Of a stretch of DNA of 8,138 bases, positions 1 to 5,529 are shown piece after piece. Both the position numbers and the translations under genes were made by a program. Position 1 is the first letter of the stretch. Each line of letters opens with the position of its first letter. The DNA is taken from assembly GCA_003168295.1 (NCBI GenBank), contig PMST01000296.1, forward strand, positions 34,102 to 42,239, read 5' to 3'. The stretch is from Actinomycetota bacterium. GTDB taxonomy: Bacteria > Actinomycetota > Actinomycetes > Streptosporangiales > Streptosporangiaceae. The notes below the pieces were generated by a model. That model ran no database searches. It was not told where the DNA came from and saw only the letters and a list, made by a program, of their open reading frames with translations.

Positions 1-1238
1 TCGGAGGCGAGCACCTCGAGCCGGCTCGGCGCCTGGGAGGTGAAAGCCCGTACGTCGGCGTAACGGCGGACCTGGTCCCGTTCGTTCAGCAGGTCCCTGA
101 TCGTGGCGGCCGTCTCCAGGCGGACCTTGTCCGAGAGCGTGCCTCGGTCGGGGTTGGCGTCGACGGCTATCACCCGGTCGCCGCGCAGCGTCGCGAGCGT
201 GGCACCGAGGCCCACCGCCGTGGTCGTCTTGCCGACGCCGCCCTTAAGGCTCAGCACCGCGACCCGGTGGTGGCCGCCCGCGACCGGGGTCCGCACCTGG
301 TTGATGAGATTGCGACGGCGCATCTCGGCCGGCGATTCGCCGAACCTGATCAGCCCCCCGGTGGCCCGGTAGACGCTGCGGCGCCAGCCCGGTCCGGGTG
401 CCGCCCGCTTGCCGTGCAGCAGCGACTCGGTGGTCAGGGCGTCTGAGGTCTCATGCACGGCGGCTGGCCGCGGTCCCGTCGCCAGTGCAGACTCCGGCGG
501 CGGGGCAAGCTCCGGCGGCGGGGCGAGCACGTCCTCCCAGAGCCCGGCGCGGACGCTGGCCTCGGTCGGTGCCGGGCCGAGATCCCAGCGTCGGCTCGTA
601 GCCTGCGGCGTGGCGGGTCCGGGCGGCTCCGGGATCTCGAGATCGGGGAGCGGCTCCATCTGCGGCCCGGAACCGGCGTCATGGGTGAAGCCGAGGTCGG
701 GCAGGTAACCGCCGCCCTGCGGCCCGTACCCGGGGTCCGGTCCGTACCCGTCCTCTGGCCCGTACCCGGAGTCGGGCTCGTACCCGGAATCTGGCCCGTA
801 CCCGGGGTCCTGCGGGTAGCCCAGTTGGCGCGTGTAGCCGGCGTCGAGCTCATACCCAGCGTCCAGCGCGGACCCAGGTCCAGGCCGATAGCCCGGCTGC
901 CCCGGACCCGGCTGATGGTTCCTCGGGCCGGCCTGGTCGGTGGCGACAGGTAGGTAGCCAGGTCCCTGCGGATACTTCAGGTCGTGCGGATAGAACGCAG
1001 ACTGCGGGTAAGCCGGCGAGATCAGGGCCGGTCCGGGCGGATGAGGGTCGGCTTCCTGGCCGACCACGCCGACTTCGCCGACTTCGCCGACGACGGAGCC
1101 GCCCTCCTTGGGCGGCAGCGCACCGGACCGGCCGGCGGCACCGTCGGGCCGGTCTGCTGGGACGTCGTCATCGGAAAAGGCGTCAGCATCCTGGGCCGCT
1201 GGGCCGGACATCTTCGGCGTAGGTTTGCGGGTGGTCAC
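1..1238 (-). CDS. ParA/MinD-family ATPase with long Pro/Gly/Tyr-rich N-terminus (EspI-like), 3' end missing
   Basis: A GTG start at 1238 is preceded at 5 nt by a purine-rich ribosome binding site (AAGGGGG). The frame is open for 412 codons to the left edge, so the C-terminal half of the ATPase domain is missing. Residues 1 to about 285 are low complexity, rich in Pro, Gly, Tyr, Asp and Ala, with five GYGPD-like hexapeptides at 144-173 and a doubled LAPPPE at 238-249. Then comes a basic linker (GWRRSVYRATGG, 284-295; EMRRRNLI, 305-312) and a deviant Walker A motif KGGVGKTT at 332-339, followed by VDANPDRGTLSDK at 359-371. This linker plus SLKGGVGKTTT is typical of the MinD-like ATPases associated with type VII secretion (EspI, SCO5717-like), which also carry Pro-rich N-termini. 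The ATPase family is certain; the link to ESX secretion is inferred, since no other ESX gene is in the window. It is divergent from the oxidoreductase gene. Confidence 0.88.
   Translation of the reverse strand, partial: MTTRKPTPKMSGPAAQDADAFSDDDVPADRPDGAAGRSGALPPKEGGSVVGEVGEVGVVGQEADPHPPGPALISPAYPQSAFYPHDLKYPQGPGYLPVATDQAGPRNHQPGPGQPGYRPGPGSALDAGYELDAGYTRQLGYPQDPGYGPDSGYEPDSGYGPEDGYGPDPGYGPQGGGYLPDLGFTHDAGSGPQMEPLPDLEIPEPPGPATPQATSRRWDLGPAPTEASVRAGLWEDVLAPPPELAPPPESALATGPRPAAVHETSDALTTESLLHGKRAAPGPGWRRSVYRATGGLIRFGESPAEMRRRNLINQVRTPVAGGHHRVAVLSLKGGVGKTTTAVGLGATLATLRGDRVIAVDANPDRGTLSDKVRLETAATIRDLLNERDQVRRYADVRAFTSQAPSRLEVLAS
492..527 (-). repeat. Tandem 18-bp duplication encoding LAPPPE twice
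   Basis: Two adjacent 18-nt copies on the plus strand (492-509 and 510-527) differ at one position and encode LAPPPE twice within the disordered region of the ParA-like protein. It is an in-frame expansion separate from the Tyr repeat array. Confidence 0.8.
720..809 (-). repeat. Five tandem 18-bp repeats encoding a Tyr/Gly hexapeptide
   Basis: Five in-frame 18-nt units encode DPGYGP, DSGYEP, DSGYGP, EDGYGP and DPGYGP (residues 144-173 of the ParA-like protein). Each unit keeps G-Y-x-P and an acidic residue, giving a Tyr every six residues. Looser GY copies flank the array (AGYELDAGY at 127-135, LGYPQ at 139-143, GGY at 176-178), so the array seems to have grown within a longer degenerate tract. 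Copy number may vary between strains. Confidence 0.9.
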
Positions 1239-1297
1239 GGGTCCCCCTTGGTCCTCATGGGTGGGGCGCATCCGGGCGGGATTCGTGCATCTATCAG

Positions 1298-1326
1298 AGC
1301 CTAAGCCAAAGCACTCGCGATTTCGA
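1298..1326 (-). promoter_or_regulatory. Possible promoter of the ParA-like gene
   Basis: Reading the minus strand, TCGAAA (1326-1321) and TAGGCT (1303-1298) are 17 bp apart and lie about 60 bp upstream of the GTG start. TAGGCT resembles the TAGRRT -10 of actinobacterial housekeeping promoters; the -35 matches poorly. The call rests on spacing and position only. Confidence 0.22.
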
Positions 1327-1329
1327 CAC

Positions 1330-1341
1330 CCAGTGCACTGG
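1330..1341. promoter_or_regulatory. 12-bp perfect palindrome in the divergent spacer, candidate operator
   Basis: CCAGTGCACTGG is a perfect palindrome lying between the divergent ParA-like and oxidoreductase genes. Further CACTG/CAGTG half-sites follow nearby (GGCACTGAGTGG at 1348-1359 and CACAGTGGG near 1400). Its place just upstream of the possible ParA-gene promoter and about 140 bp before the oxidoreductase start would suit a repressor site. No regulator gene is adjacent, so the binding protein is unknown. Confidence 0.35.
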
Positions 1342-1441
1342 CCTGGTGGCACTGAGTGGCGAAACGGGCCCTCACGGCTAAGCGGATACCCGGTGGTGAC
1401 ACAGTGGGCAGGCCCGGCCCGAGCACCGGCCGTCGACCGAA

Positions 1442-1478
1442 AAGCGAAGAAGCGAAGGAACCAAAGGAAGCGAAGGAG
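1442..1478 (+). repeat. Purine-rich 9-nt repeats ending in the ribosome binding site
   Basis: The 8-mer AAGCGAAG occurs at 1442-1449, 1450-1457 and 1468-1475. From 1450 the sequence follows a 9-nt period (AAGCGAAGG, AACCAAAGG, AAGCGAAGG). The last unit contributes the Shine-Dalgarno GAAGGAG (1472-1478), 5 nt before the ATG at 1484. The leader therefore carries several AAGG purine clusters in a row, which favours the ATG at 1484 and gives the oxidoreductase a strong ribosome binding site. Confidence 0.75.
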
Positions 1479-1483
1479 ACGTC

Positions 1484-2485
1484 ATGCACGCCGTCGTCAT
1501 CACCGAACCCGGCGAACCAGAGGTCCTGCGCTGGCTCGAGGTTCCCGACCCGGTCCCCGGTCCGGGTGAGGTGATCGTCGAGGTCGCAGCCAGCGGGGTG
1601 AACCGTGCCGACCTGATGCAGCGCGAGGGCCACTACCCGCCGCCGGAGGGGGCGTCGCCCTACCCGGGCCTGGAGTGCTCCGGCCGGGTCATGGCCGTCG
1701 GCGACGGGGTCACCGCCTGGCGGCCCGGTGACGAGGTGTGCGCGCTGCTGTCCGGCGGCGGCTATGCGGAGCTGGTCGCGGTGCCGGCCGGGCAGCTGCT
1801 TCCGGTGCCAGGCAAAACAGGCGTCATCCACGCGGCGGCGCTGCCCGAGACCGTCTGCACGGTGTACGCGAACCTCTTTCAGGTGGCCGGGCTGGCCCGC
1901 GGCGAGACGCTGCTGGTGCACGGCGGCAGCAGCGGGATCGGCACGATGGCGATCCAGCTCGGCAAGGCGTTCGGCGCCAGGGTCGCCTGCACCGCGGGAT
2001 CAGAGCGAAAGCTGGACCGGTGCCGCGAGCTCGGCGCGGACGTGACCATCAACTACCGCGACGAGGACTTCGTCGCGGCGCTGCGGGACGCGACCGGCGG
2101 GGCGGGCGCGGACGTCATCCTGGACATCATGGGCGCGAGCTACCTGGAACGTAACCTGGCCGCACTGGCGATCAACGGCCGCCTGGTCATCATCGGCCGC
2201 CAGGGCGGCAGCAAGGCCGAGATTGACCTGGGTGTCCTTCAGGGCAAGCGGGCCAGCGTGCACGCCACGACGCTGCGGGCGCGGCCGGCCCGCGAGAAGG
2301 CGGCGGTGGTGGCGGCGGTGCGTGAGCACGTGTGGCCGCTCGTCGAGGCCGGGAAGATCGCGGCCATCATCGACAGGGAGCTGCCTATGTCCCAGGCACC
2401 GCAGGCCCACCGGGCGATGGCGGCCAGTGAGCACATCGGCAAGATCCTGCTCGTGGCGAATGACCCCCCCGGGCCTTGGCAGTAG
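1484..2485 (+). CDS. Zinc-free NAD(P)H quinone oxidoreductase, PIG3/QOR type (medium-chain dehydrogenase/reductase)
   Basis: This 333-residue protein has the length and architecture of quinone oxidoreductases in the medium-chain dehydrogenase/reductase superfamily. The N-terminal GroES-like domain (about 1-120) includes SGVNRADLMQREGHYPPP (37-54) and PGLECSGRV (61-69), the signature of the PIG3 (TP53I3) branch. The Rossmann domain has the nucleotide-binding loop HGGSSGIGTMAIQ (146-158) and LGADVTINY (183-191). Cysteines that would hold catalytic or structural zinc are absent, as expected for QOR enzymes. The family reduces quinones with NADPH in the cytoplasm; the natural substrate here is unknown. 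A strong ribosome binding site lies 5 nt before the ATG. The C-terminal tail NDPPGPWQ after HIGKILLVA runs past a seven-C tract (2464-2470) and may be unconserved. The gene is followed after 23 bp by bpa, so the two are probably cotranscribed. Confidence 0.93.
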   Translation: MHAVVITEPGEPEVLRWLEVPDPVPGPGEVIVEVAASGVNRADLMQREGHYPPPEGASPYPGLECSGRVMAVGDGVTAWRPGDEVCALLSGGGYAELVAVPAGQLLPVPGKTGVIHAAALPETVCTVYANLFQVAGLARGETLLVHGGSSGIGTMAIQLGKAFGARVACTAGSERKLDRCRELGADVTINYRDEDFVAALRDATGGAGADVILDIMGASYLERNLAALAINGRLVIIGRQGGSKAEIDLGVLQGKRASVHATTLRARPAREKAAVVAAVREHVWPLVEAGKIAAIIDRELPMSQAPQAHRAMAASEHIGKILLVANDPPGPWQ

Positions 2486-2508
2486 GCGTGATCGGACAGA
2501 CTAGGGGA

Positions 2509-3054
2509 ATGAGCGACGGGATGAACCCTCAATCACAAGAGCACCCGCAGATCCTCGTGGTGGGACCGGAGGGCATAACGACGGCGGGCAGCGAGCAGGA
2601 CGAGAACGCCAGCCACGAGCGTCCGGTCACCGAGATGGTCGAGCAGCCGGCCAAGGTCATGCGCATCGGCAACATGATCAGGCAGCTGCTCGAGGAGGTC
2701 CGGGCGGCGCCGCTTGACGAGAAGAGCCGGGCCCGGCTGAAAGAGATCCACGAGAGCTCCATCAAGGAACTCGAGGACGGCCTCGCGCCCGAGCTCGTCG
2801 AAGAGCTTGAGCGGCTGTCGCTGCCGTTCGAGCAGGGAGGGGTGCCCCCCAGCGAGAGCGAGCTGCGGATCGCCCAGGCCCAGCTGGTGGGCTGGCTGGA
2901 GGGCCTGTTCCACGGCATCCAGACCACACTGTTCGCCCAGCAGATGGCGGCTCGCTCCCAGCTCGAGCAGATGCGCCGAGCTCTCCCGCCCGGGATGATG
3001 CCCCCGGATCAGGAGGCACAGCAGCAGCGCCCCACATCCGGCCCGTACCTTTAA
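2509..3054 (+). CDS. bpa: Bacterial proteasome activator Bpa/PafE
   Basis: The 181-residue product matches the actinobacterial Bpa/PafE family (DUF2587; Rv3780 in Mycobacterium tuberculosis). These proteins form a dodecameric ring on the 20S proteasome and promote degradation of unfolded proteins and the heat-shock repressor HspR without ATP or pupylation. The conserved helical core runs from about residue 41 (TEMVEQPAKVMRIGNM) through EELERLSLPF (98-107) and AQLVGWLEGLFHGIQ (124-138) to MRRALPPG (155-162). A Gln-rich flexible tail follows and ends in GPYL, the proteasome-docking motif with penultimate Tyr (GQYL in M. tuberculosis). The start is uncertain: ATG 2509 has AGGGGA directly abutting it, ATG 2521 has the same purines 13 nt away, and GTG 2488 has no visible site. 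A 20S proteasome elsewhere in the genome is implied. Confidence 0.95.
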   Translation: MSDGMNPQSQEHPQILVVGPEGITTAGSEQDENASHERPVTEMVEQPAKVMRIGNMIRQLLEEVRAAPLDEKSRARLKEIHESSIKELEDGLAPELVEELERLSLPFEQGGVPPSESELRIAQAQLVGWLEGLFHGIQTTLFAQQMAARSQLEQMRRALPPGMMPPDQEAQQQRPTSGPYL

Positions 3055-3058
3055 GACC

Positions 3059-3106
3059 TTTTTTTCTGAACGGTCGTAGTGCCTCCGCCAGGAAAACCTC
3101 GACCGT
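3059..3106. terminator. T-run and inverted repeat after bpa, possible transcription end
   Basis: A run of seven T (3059-3065) follows the bpa stop by 4 bp, but no stable hairpin precedes it. Downstream, ACGGTCG (3070-3076) pairs perfectly with CGACCGT (3100-3106) across a 23-nt loop that holds a smaller CCT/AGG stem (3082-3092). The order T-run then hairpin is not that of a standard intrinsic terminator, though actinobacteria often use hairpins without a U-tract. It sits where a convergent pair needs termination. Confidence 0.35.
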
Positions 3107-3125
3107 CCCCGGAAAGCGCTATCCC

Positions 3126-3152
3126 GACGACACCGCGCTGACGACACCGCGC
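3126..3152. repeat. Tandem 13-nt direct repeat in the convergent spacer
   Basis: GACGACACCGCGC occurs at 3126-3138 and 3140-3152, separated by one T, giving a 14-nt period. It lies outside any credible gene. The function is unknown. Confidence 0.7.
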
Positions 3153-3201
3153 CCGACCCGAGTGAGGCGGACCGGTGGAACGTAGGGCCGGTTATGCGGC
3201 G

Positions 3202-3213
3202 CGGCGATCGCCG
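3202..3213. other. 12-bp palindrome between bpa and pheA
   Basis: CGGCGATCGCCG is a perfect palindrome, followed by an overlapping GC-rich run of CCGG/GGCC palindromes and a second GATC (3221-3224). It lies about 50 bp after the pheA stop in the minus direction and could form a GC-rich stem at the end of the pheA transcript. Chance GC-rich palindromy is also possible. Confidence 0.4.
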
Positions 3214-3264
3214 GCCGGCCGATCCTAGTGACGCTGAACCCAGGGTGGCTGCTACCCGCTGCTC

Positions 3265-4185
3265 CTAGGGGCGGCCGAAGCGCAGCCGTCCCAGCCAGGC
3301 GGCGGCCTCGGCGAACTCAGAGTCCGAGGTGCCCGACCGGATCGCGGTGGCGGCGCCGTCGCACCTGGCGTAGCTGCCCAGGAAGCGGACGTCCTGGCAG
3401 ACCCGGCGCAGCCCCATCAGCGCCTCGCCGACCCGGGCGTCGTCCACGTGGCCTTCGCAGTCGATGAAGAAGTAGTACTGGCCGAGCCGGTCACCGGTGG
3501 GCCGGGACTGGATCGTGGTCAGGTTGATGCCGCGGACGGCGAACTCGGTGAGGATCTCGAGCAGGGCACCCGGATGGTCCTCGATGAGGAACGCGGCTAG
3601 CGACGTACGGTCTGCCCCGGTGCGCGCGGGCAGCGGGCGGGGCGGTGAGACCACCACGAACCGCGTGACGGCGTTGGCCCGGTCGTGCACGTCCGGGACG
3701 AGGACCGCCAGGCCGTACCGGTCCGCGGCGAAGGCGCCCGCCAGCGCGGCGTCCACCTGCCCGTCCGCGGCCTGGCGAGCCGCCTCGGCGTTGGATGCGA
3801 GTGGCATCCACTCACTGTCGGGCAGGTGGGCGGCCAGCCAGCCACGGCACTGCGGCATGGCCTGCGGGTGGCCGCCGACCTTCTTGATGTCGCCGAGCGC
3901 GATACCCGGCCTGGCCAGCAGCGCGAACGCGATGGGAATCTGCAGCTCGGCCACGATCACCAGGTCATTCCCGGCGGCCAGGTCGTCCAGGGTGGCGGTG
4001 ACCACTCCCTCGACCGAACTCTCGATCGGGACCACGGCCCGTTCCGCCGTACCGTCGCGCACAGCGCCGAGGGCGGCCTGGATGGTCGGGCAGGACAGCG
4101 GCTCGGCCGCGGGGTCGACGGCGCGCAGCGCCGCCTCGGAGAAGGTGCCCTCCGGGCCCAGGTAGGCGTAAGGCATAGCCCACAT
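3265..4185 (-). CDS. pheA: Prephenate dehydratase, monofunctional, with ACT domain
   Basis: The enzyme converts prephenate to phenylpyruvate in phenylalanine biosynthesis. The 306-residue length suits the monofunctional actinobacterial type with no chorismate mutase domain. The catalytic domain (about 5-180) shows YLGPEGTFSEAAL (8-20), VVPIESSVEGVV (51-62), GHPQAM (105-110) and TRFVVV (174-179), whose Thr is the conserved catalytic residue. The regulatory ACT domain (about 193-275) has GALLEIL (206-212) and RGINLTTIQSRP (218-229). The phenylalanine-binding motif normally reads ESRP; here the Glu is Gln226, which might alter feedback inhibition. A C-terminal tail (276-306) follows the ACT domain. 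ATG 4185 and ATG 4176 are both possible starts, and neither has a good ribosome binding site; family N-termini suit 4176 slightly better. The gene lies 33 bp after the GT87 gene on the same strand and converges with bpa. Confidence 0.95.
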   Translation of the reverse strand: MWAMPYAYLGPEGTFSEAALRAVDPAAEPLSCPTIQAALGAVRDGTAERAVVPIESSVEGVVTATLDDLAAGNDLVIVAELQIPIAFALLARPGIALGDIKKVGGHPQAMPQCRGWLAAHLPDSEWMPLASNAEAARQAADGQVDAALAGAFAADRYGLAVLVPDVHDRANAVTRFVVVSPPRPLPARTGADRTSLAAFLIEDHPGALLEILTEFAVRGINLTTIQSRPTGDRLGQYYFFIDCEGHVDDARVGEALMGLRRVCQDVRFLGSYARCDGAATAIRSGTSDSEFAEAAAWLGRLRFGRP

Positions 4186-4218
4186 GATGCCAGCATCGCG
4201 GGGATGCGCGGGCCGCGG

Positions 4219-5529
4219 TCAGCACTCCGTCGTGATTAGGGAAGGTAAACCCGGTGGAACGCGCCGGCCAGGCTCGCGAAGCCTGGCGAAGATGACGAGG
4301 AGGGCCAGCGCGGCGATCCCGAACGCGTCTTGGCCGATCCTCGCCACCAGGGCCGGCACGTCGTGCTGGCCCAGCAGGCTCTGGCCCCACCAGGGGATGG
4401 TCAGGGCGAAGAAGACCGCGGTTCCCGCCGCGATGGCCACCCGGCGTGGCGACCGCCCGTCGGCCGCGATGGCGCCGATGACCACCACGACCACCAGGAA
4501 GTGATGGATCCAGGAGACCGGCGAAAGCAGCACGCCGAGCAGCGCGGTGACGGCGATCCCCTCCATCTCCCTGGACTGGCGGGCCAGCCGCCTGGCCACG
4601 GCAAAGCCCGCCACCGCCACGGCCAGCGCCAGGGCGGCCCACACCGCGCCGGGCGCCTGGCCCGGCAGGAACTCCCGGAGCAGCATCCCGCGCAGTGACT
4701 GGTTGGAGGTGCCGGAGTTGGACCCGAGCCGACCGGATTGGAAGATCACGCTGGTCCAGTAGGTCACGGAGTCGTGCGGCAGCACCAGCCAGGCCCCGGC
4801 GCTCCAGGCCAGCGCCGCGACCGCCGCGGTAACCGCCGCGCGGCGCCGCCCGGATAGCCACAAGTACACGATGAACACCCCGGGCACCAGCTTGATCGCG
4901 GTCGCCAGCCCGACCAGCGCGCCACGCGGCCAGCGCGGTGCGCTCGCCGCGCAATCCGCCACCGACATCGCCAGCAGCACCATGTCGACCTGGCCGAACC
5001 GCATTTCGTCGCGCAGCGGGAACAGGTAGGCGCAGGCCACGAAGATAGCCGCGAACACGACGGCCCGCATCCGGCCCGCCCGGCGCAGCAGCGGCGCGAA
5101 CGCGAACCAGATGACCACGGCGAGCGGCCCGTAGATGAAGGGCACCCAGATCAGCTGGGCGGCCGACCAGGGCACCAGCGCAAGCGGCACCGCGAAGAGC
5201 GCGGCGACCGGCGGGTAGGTGAAGGGCAGCAGCTGCGGCGGCTGGGTCAGGATGGCGTAAATCGGCTGGCCCTGCAGCACGCTCAGGCCGCCGGTGCGGT
5301 AGACGGCCAGGTCCGCCAGCCGCTGGTCAGGCGCGTTCGTCAGGTACCCCCGCACGAGCGGTGCGACGGCGGCGAGCGCCGCGATCCAGGCGAGCACCCC
5401 GACCGTCCTGACCGCCCAGGACGGCCAGCCGGCCACCCGTCCGGCCACCCGGCCAGGCCAGCTCGCGGGACCCCGGTGGCCGGCCTGCGCCTCGGCCGGG
5501 ACTCCGGTGGCGGTGCTCACCCTCCTCAT
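4219..5529 (-). CDS. GT87/DUF2029 polytopic mannosyltransferase (PimE-like superfamily)
   Basis: This 436-residue integral membrane protein has about 11-12 hydrophobic segments and belongs to the GT-C type family GT87. Members move mannose from polyprenyl-phosphate-mannose to lipids or glycans on the outer face of the membrane; PimE of mycobacteria is the best known. The first external loop carries LADLAVYRTGG (71-81), with Asp73 in the position of the catalytic Asp of the family. Other family landmarks are PFTYPPVAALF (102-112), FGQVDMVLLA (178-187), AIKLVPGVFI (211-220), TSNQSLRGML (274-283) and SPVSWIHHF (336-344). The ATG overlaps the stop of the preceding MptB-like gene by 4 bp (ATGA), suggesting translational coupling. 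The acceptor is unknown; similarity to PimE is at superfamily level and does not show that it makes phosphatidylinositol mannosides. Confidence 0.88.
   Translation of the reverse strand: MRRVSTATGVPAEAQAGHRGPASWPGRVAGRVAGWPSWAVRTVGVLAWIAALAAVAPLVRGYLTNAPDQRLADLAVYRTGGLSVLQGQPIYAILTQPPQLLPFTYPPVAALFAVPLALVPWSAAQLIWVPFIYGPLAVVIWFAFAPLLRRAGRMRAVVFAAIFVACAYLFPLRDEMRFGQVDMVLLAMSVADCAASAPRWPRGALVGLATAIKLVPGVFIVYLWLSGRRRAAVTAAVAALAWSAGAWLVLPHDSVTYWTSVIFQSGRLGSNSGTSNQSLRGMLLREFLPGQAPGAVWAALALAVAVAGFAVARRLARQSREMEGIAVTALLGVLLSPVSWIHHFLVVVVVIGAIAADGRSPRRVAIAAGTAVFFALTIPWWGQSLLGQHDVPALVARIGQDAFGIAALALLVIFARLREPGRRVPPGLPSLITTEC

Noticed and set aside
720..810. Regular 18-bp repeats considered as a CRISPR array or iterons
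   Set aside because: Units are contiguous without spacers, keep the reading frame and encode a hexapeptide inside a real gene.
434..1569. Several open frames within and around the ParA-like gene, including plus-strand frames at 453-953 and 1108-1569
   Set aside because: They are shadows of the repeat-rich minus-strand gene, whose frame joins a good start site to an intact Walker A motif. The repetitive Gly-Thr-rich frame at 434-853 merely mirrors the 18-bp repeats.
1301..1921. 206-codon minus-strand frame across the divergent spacer and the start of the oxidoreductase gene
   Set aside because: It lies antisense to the conserved N-terminal domain of the oxidoreductase and has no recognisable motif or good start site.
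2464..2470. Seven-C tract near the end of the oxidoreductase gene as a frameshift
   Set aside because: The frame through it gives a normal family length and only the last few residues lie beyond it, so there is no evidence of damage.
3059..3065. T-run after bpa as a standard intrinsic terminator
   Set aside because: No stable GC stem precedes the T-run; the clear inverted repeat lies after it.
3965..4954. 329-codon minus-strand frame overlapping the GT87 and pheA genes in another frame
   Set aside because: It is Arg/Gly/Ala-rich with no motifs, and it overlaps two well-supported genes on the same strand.
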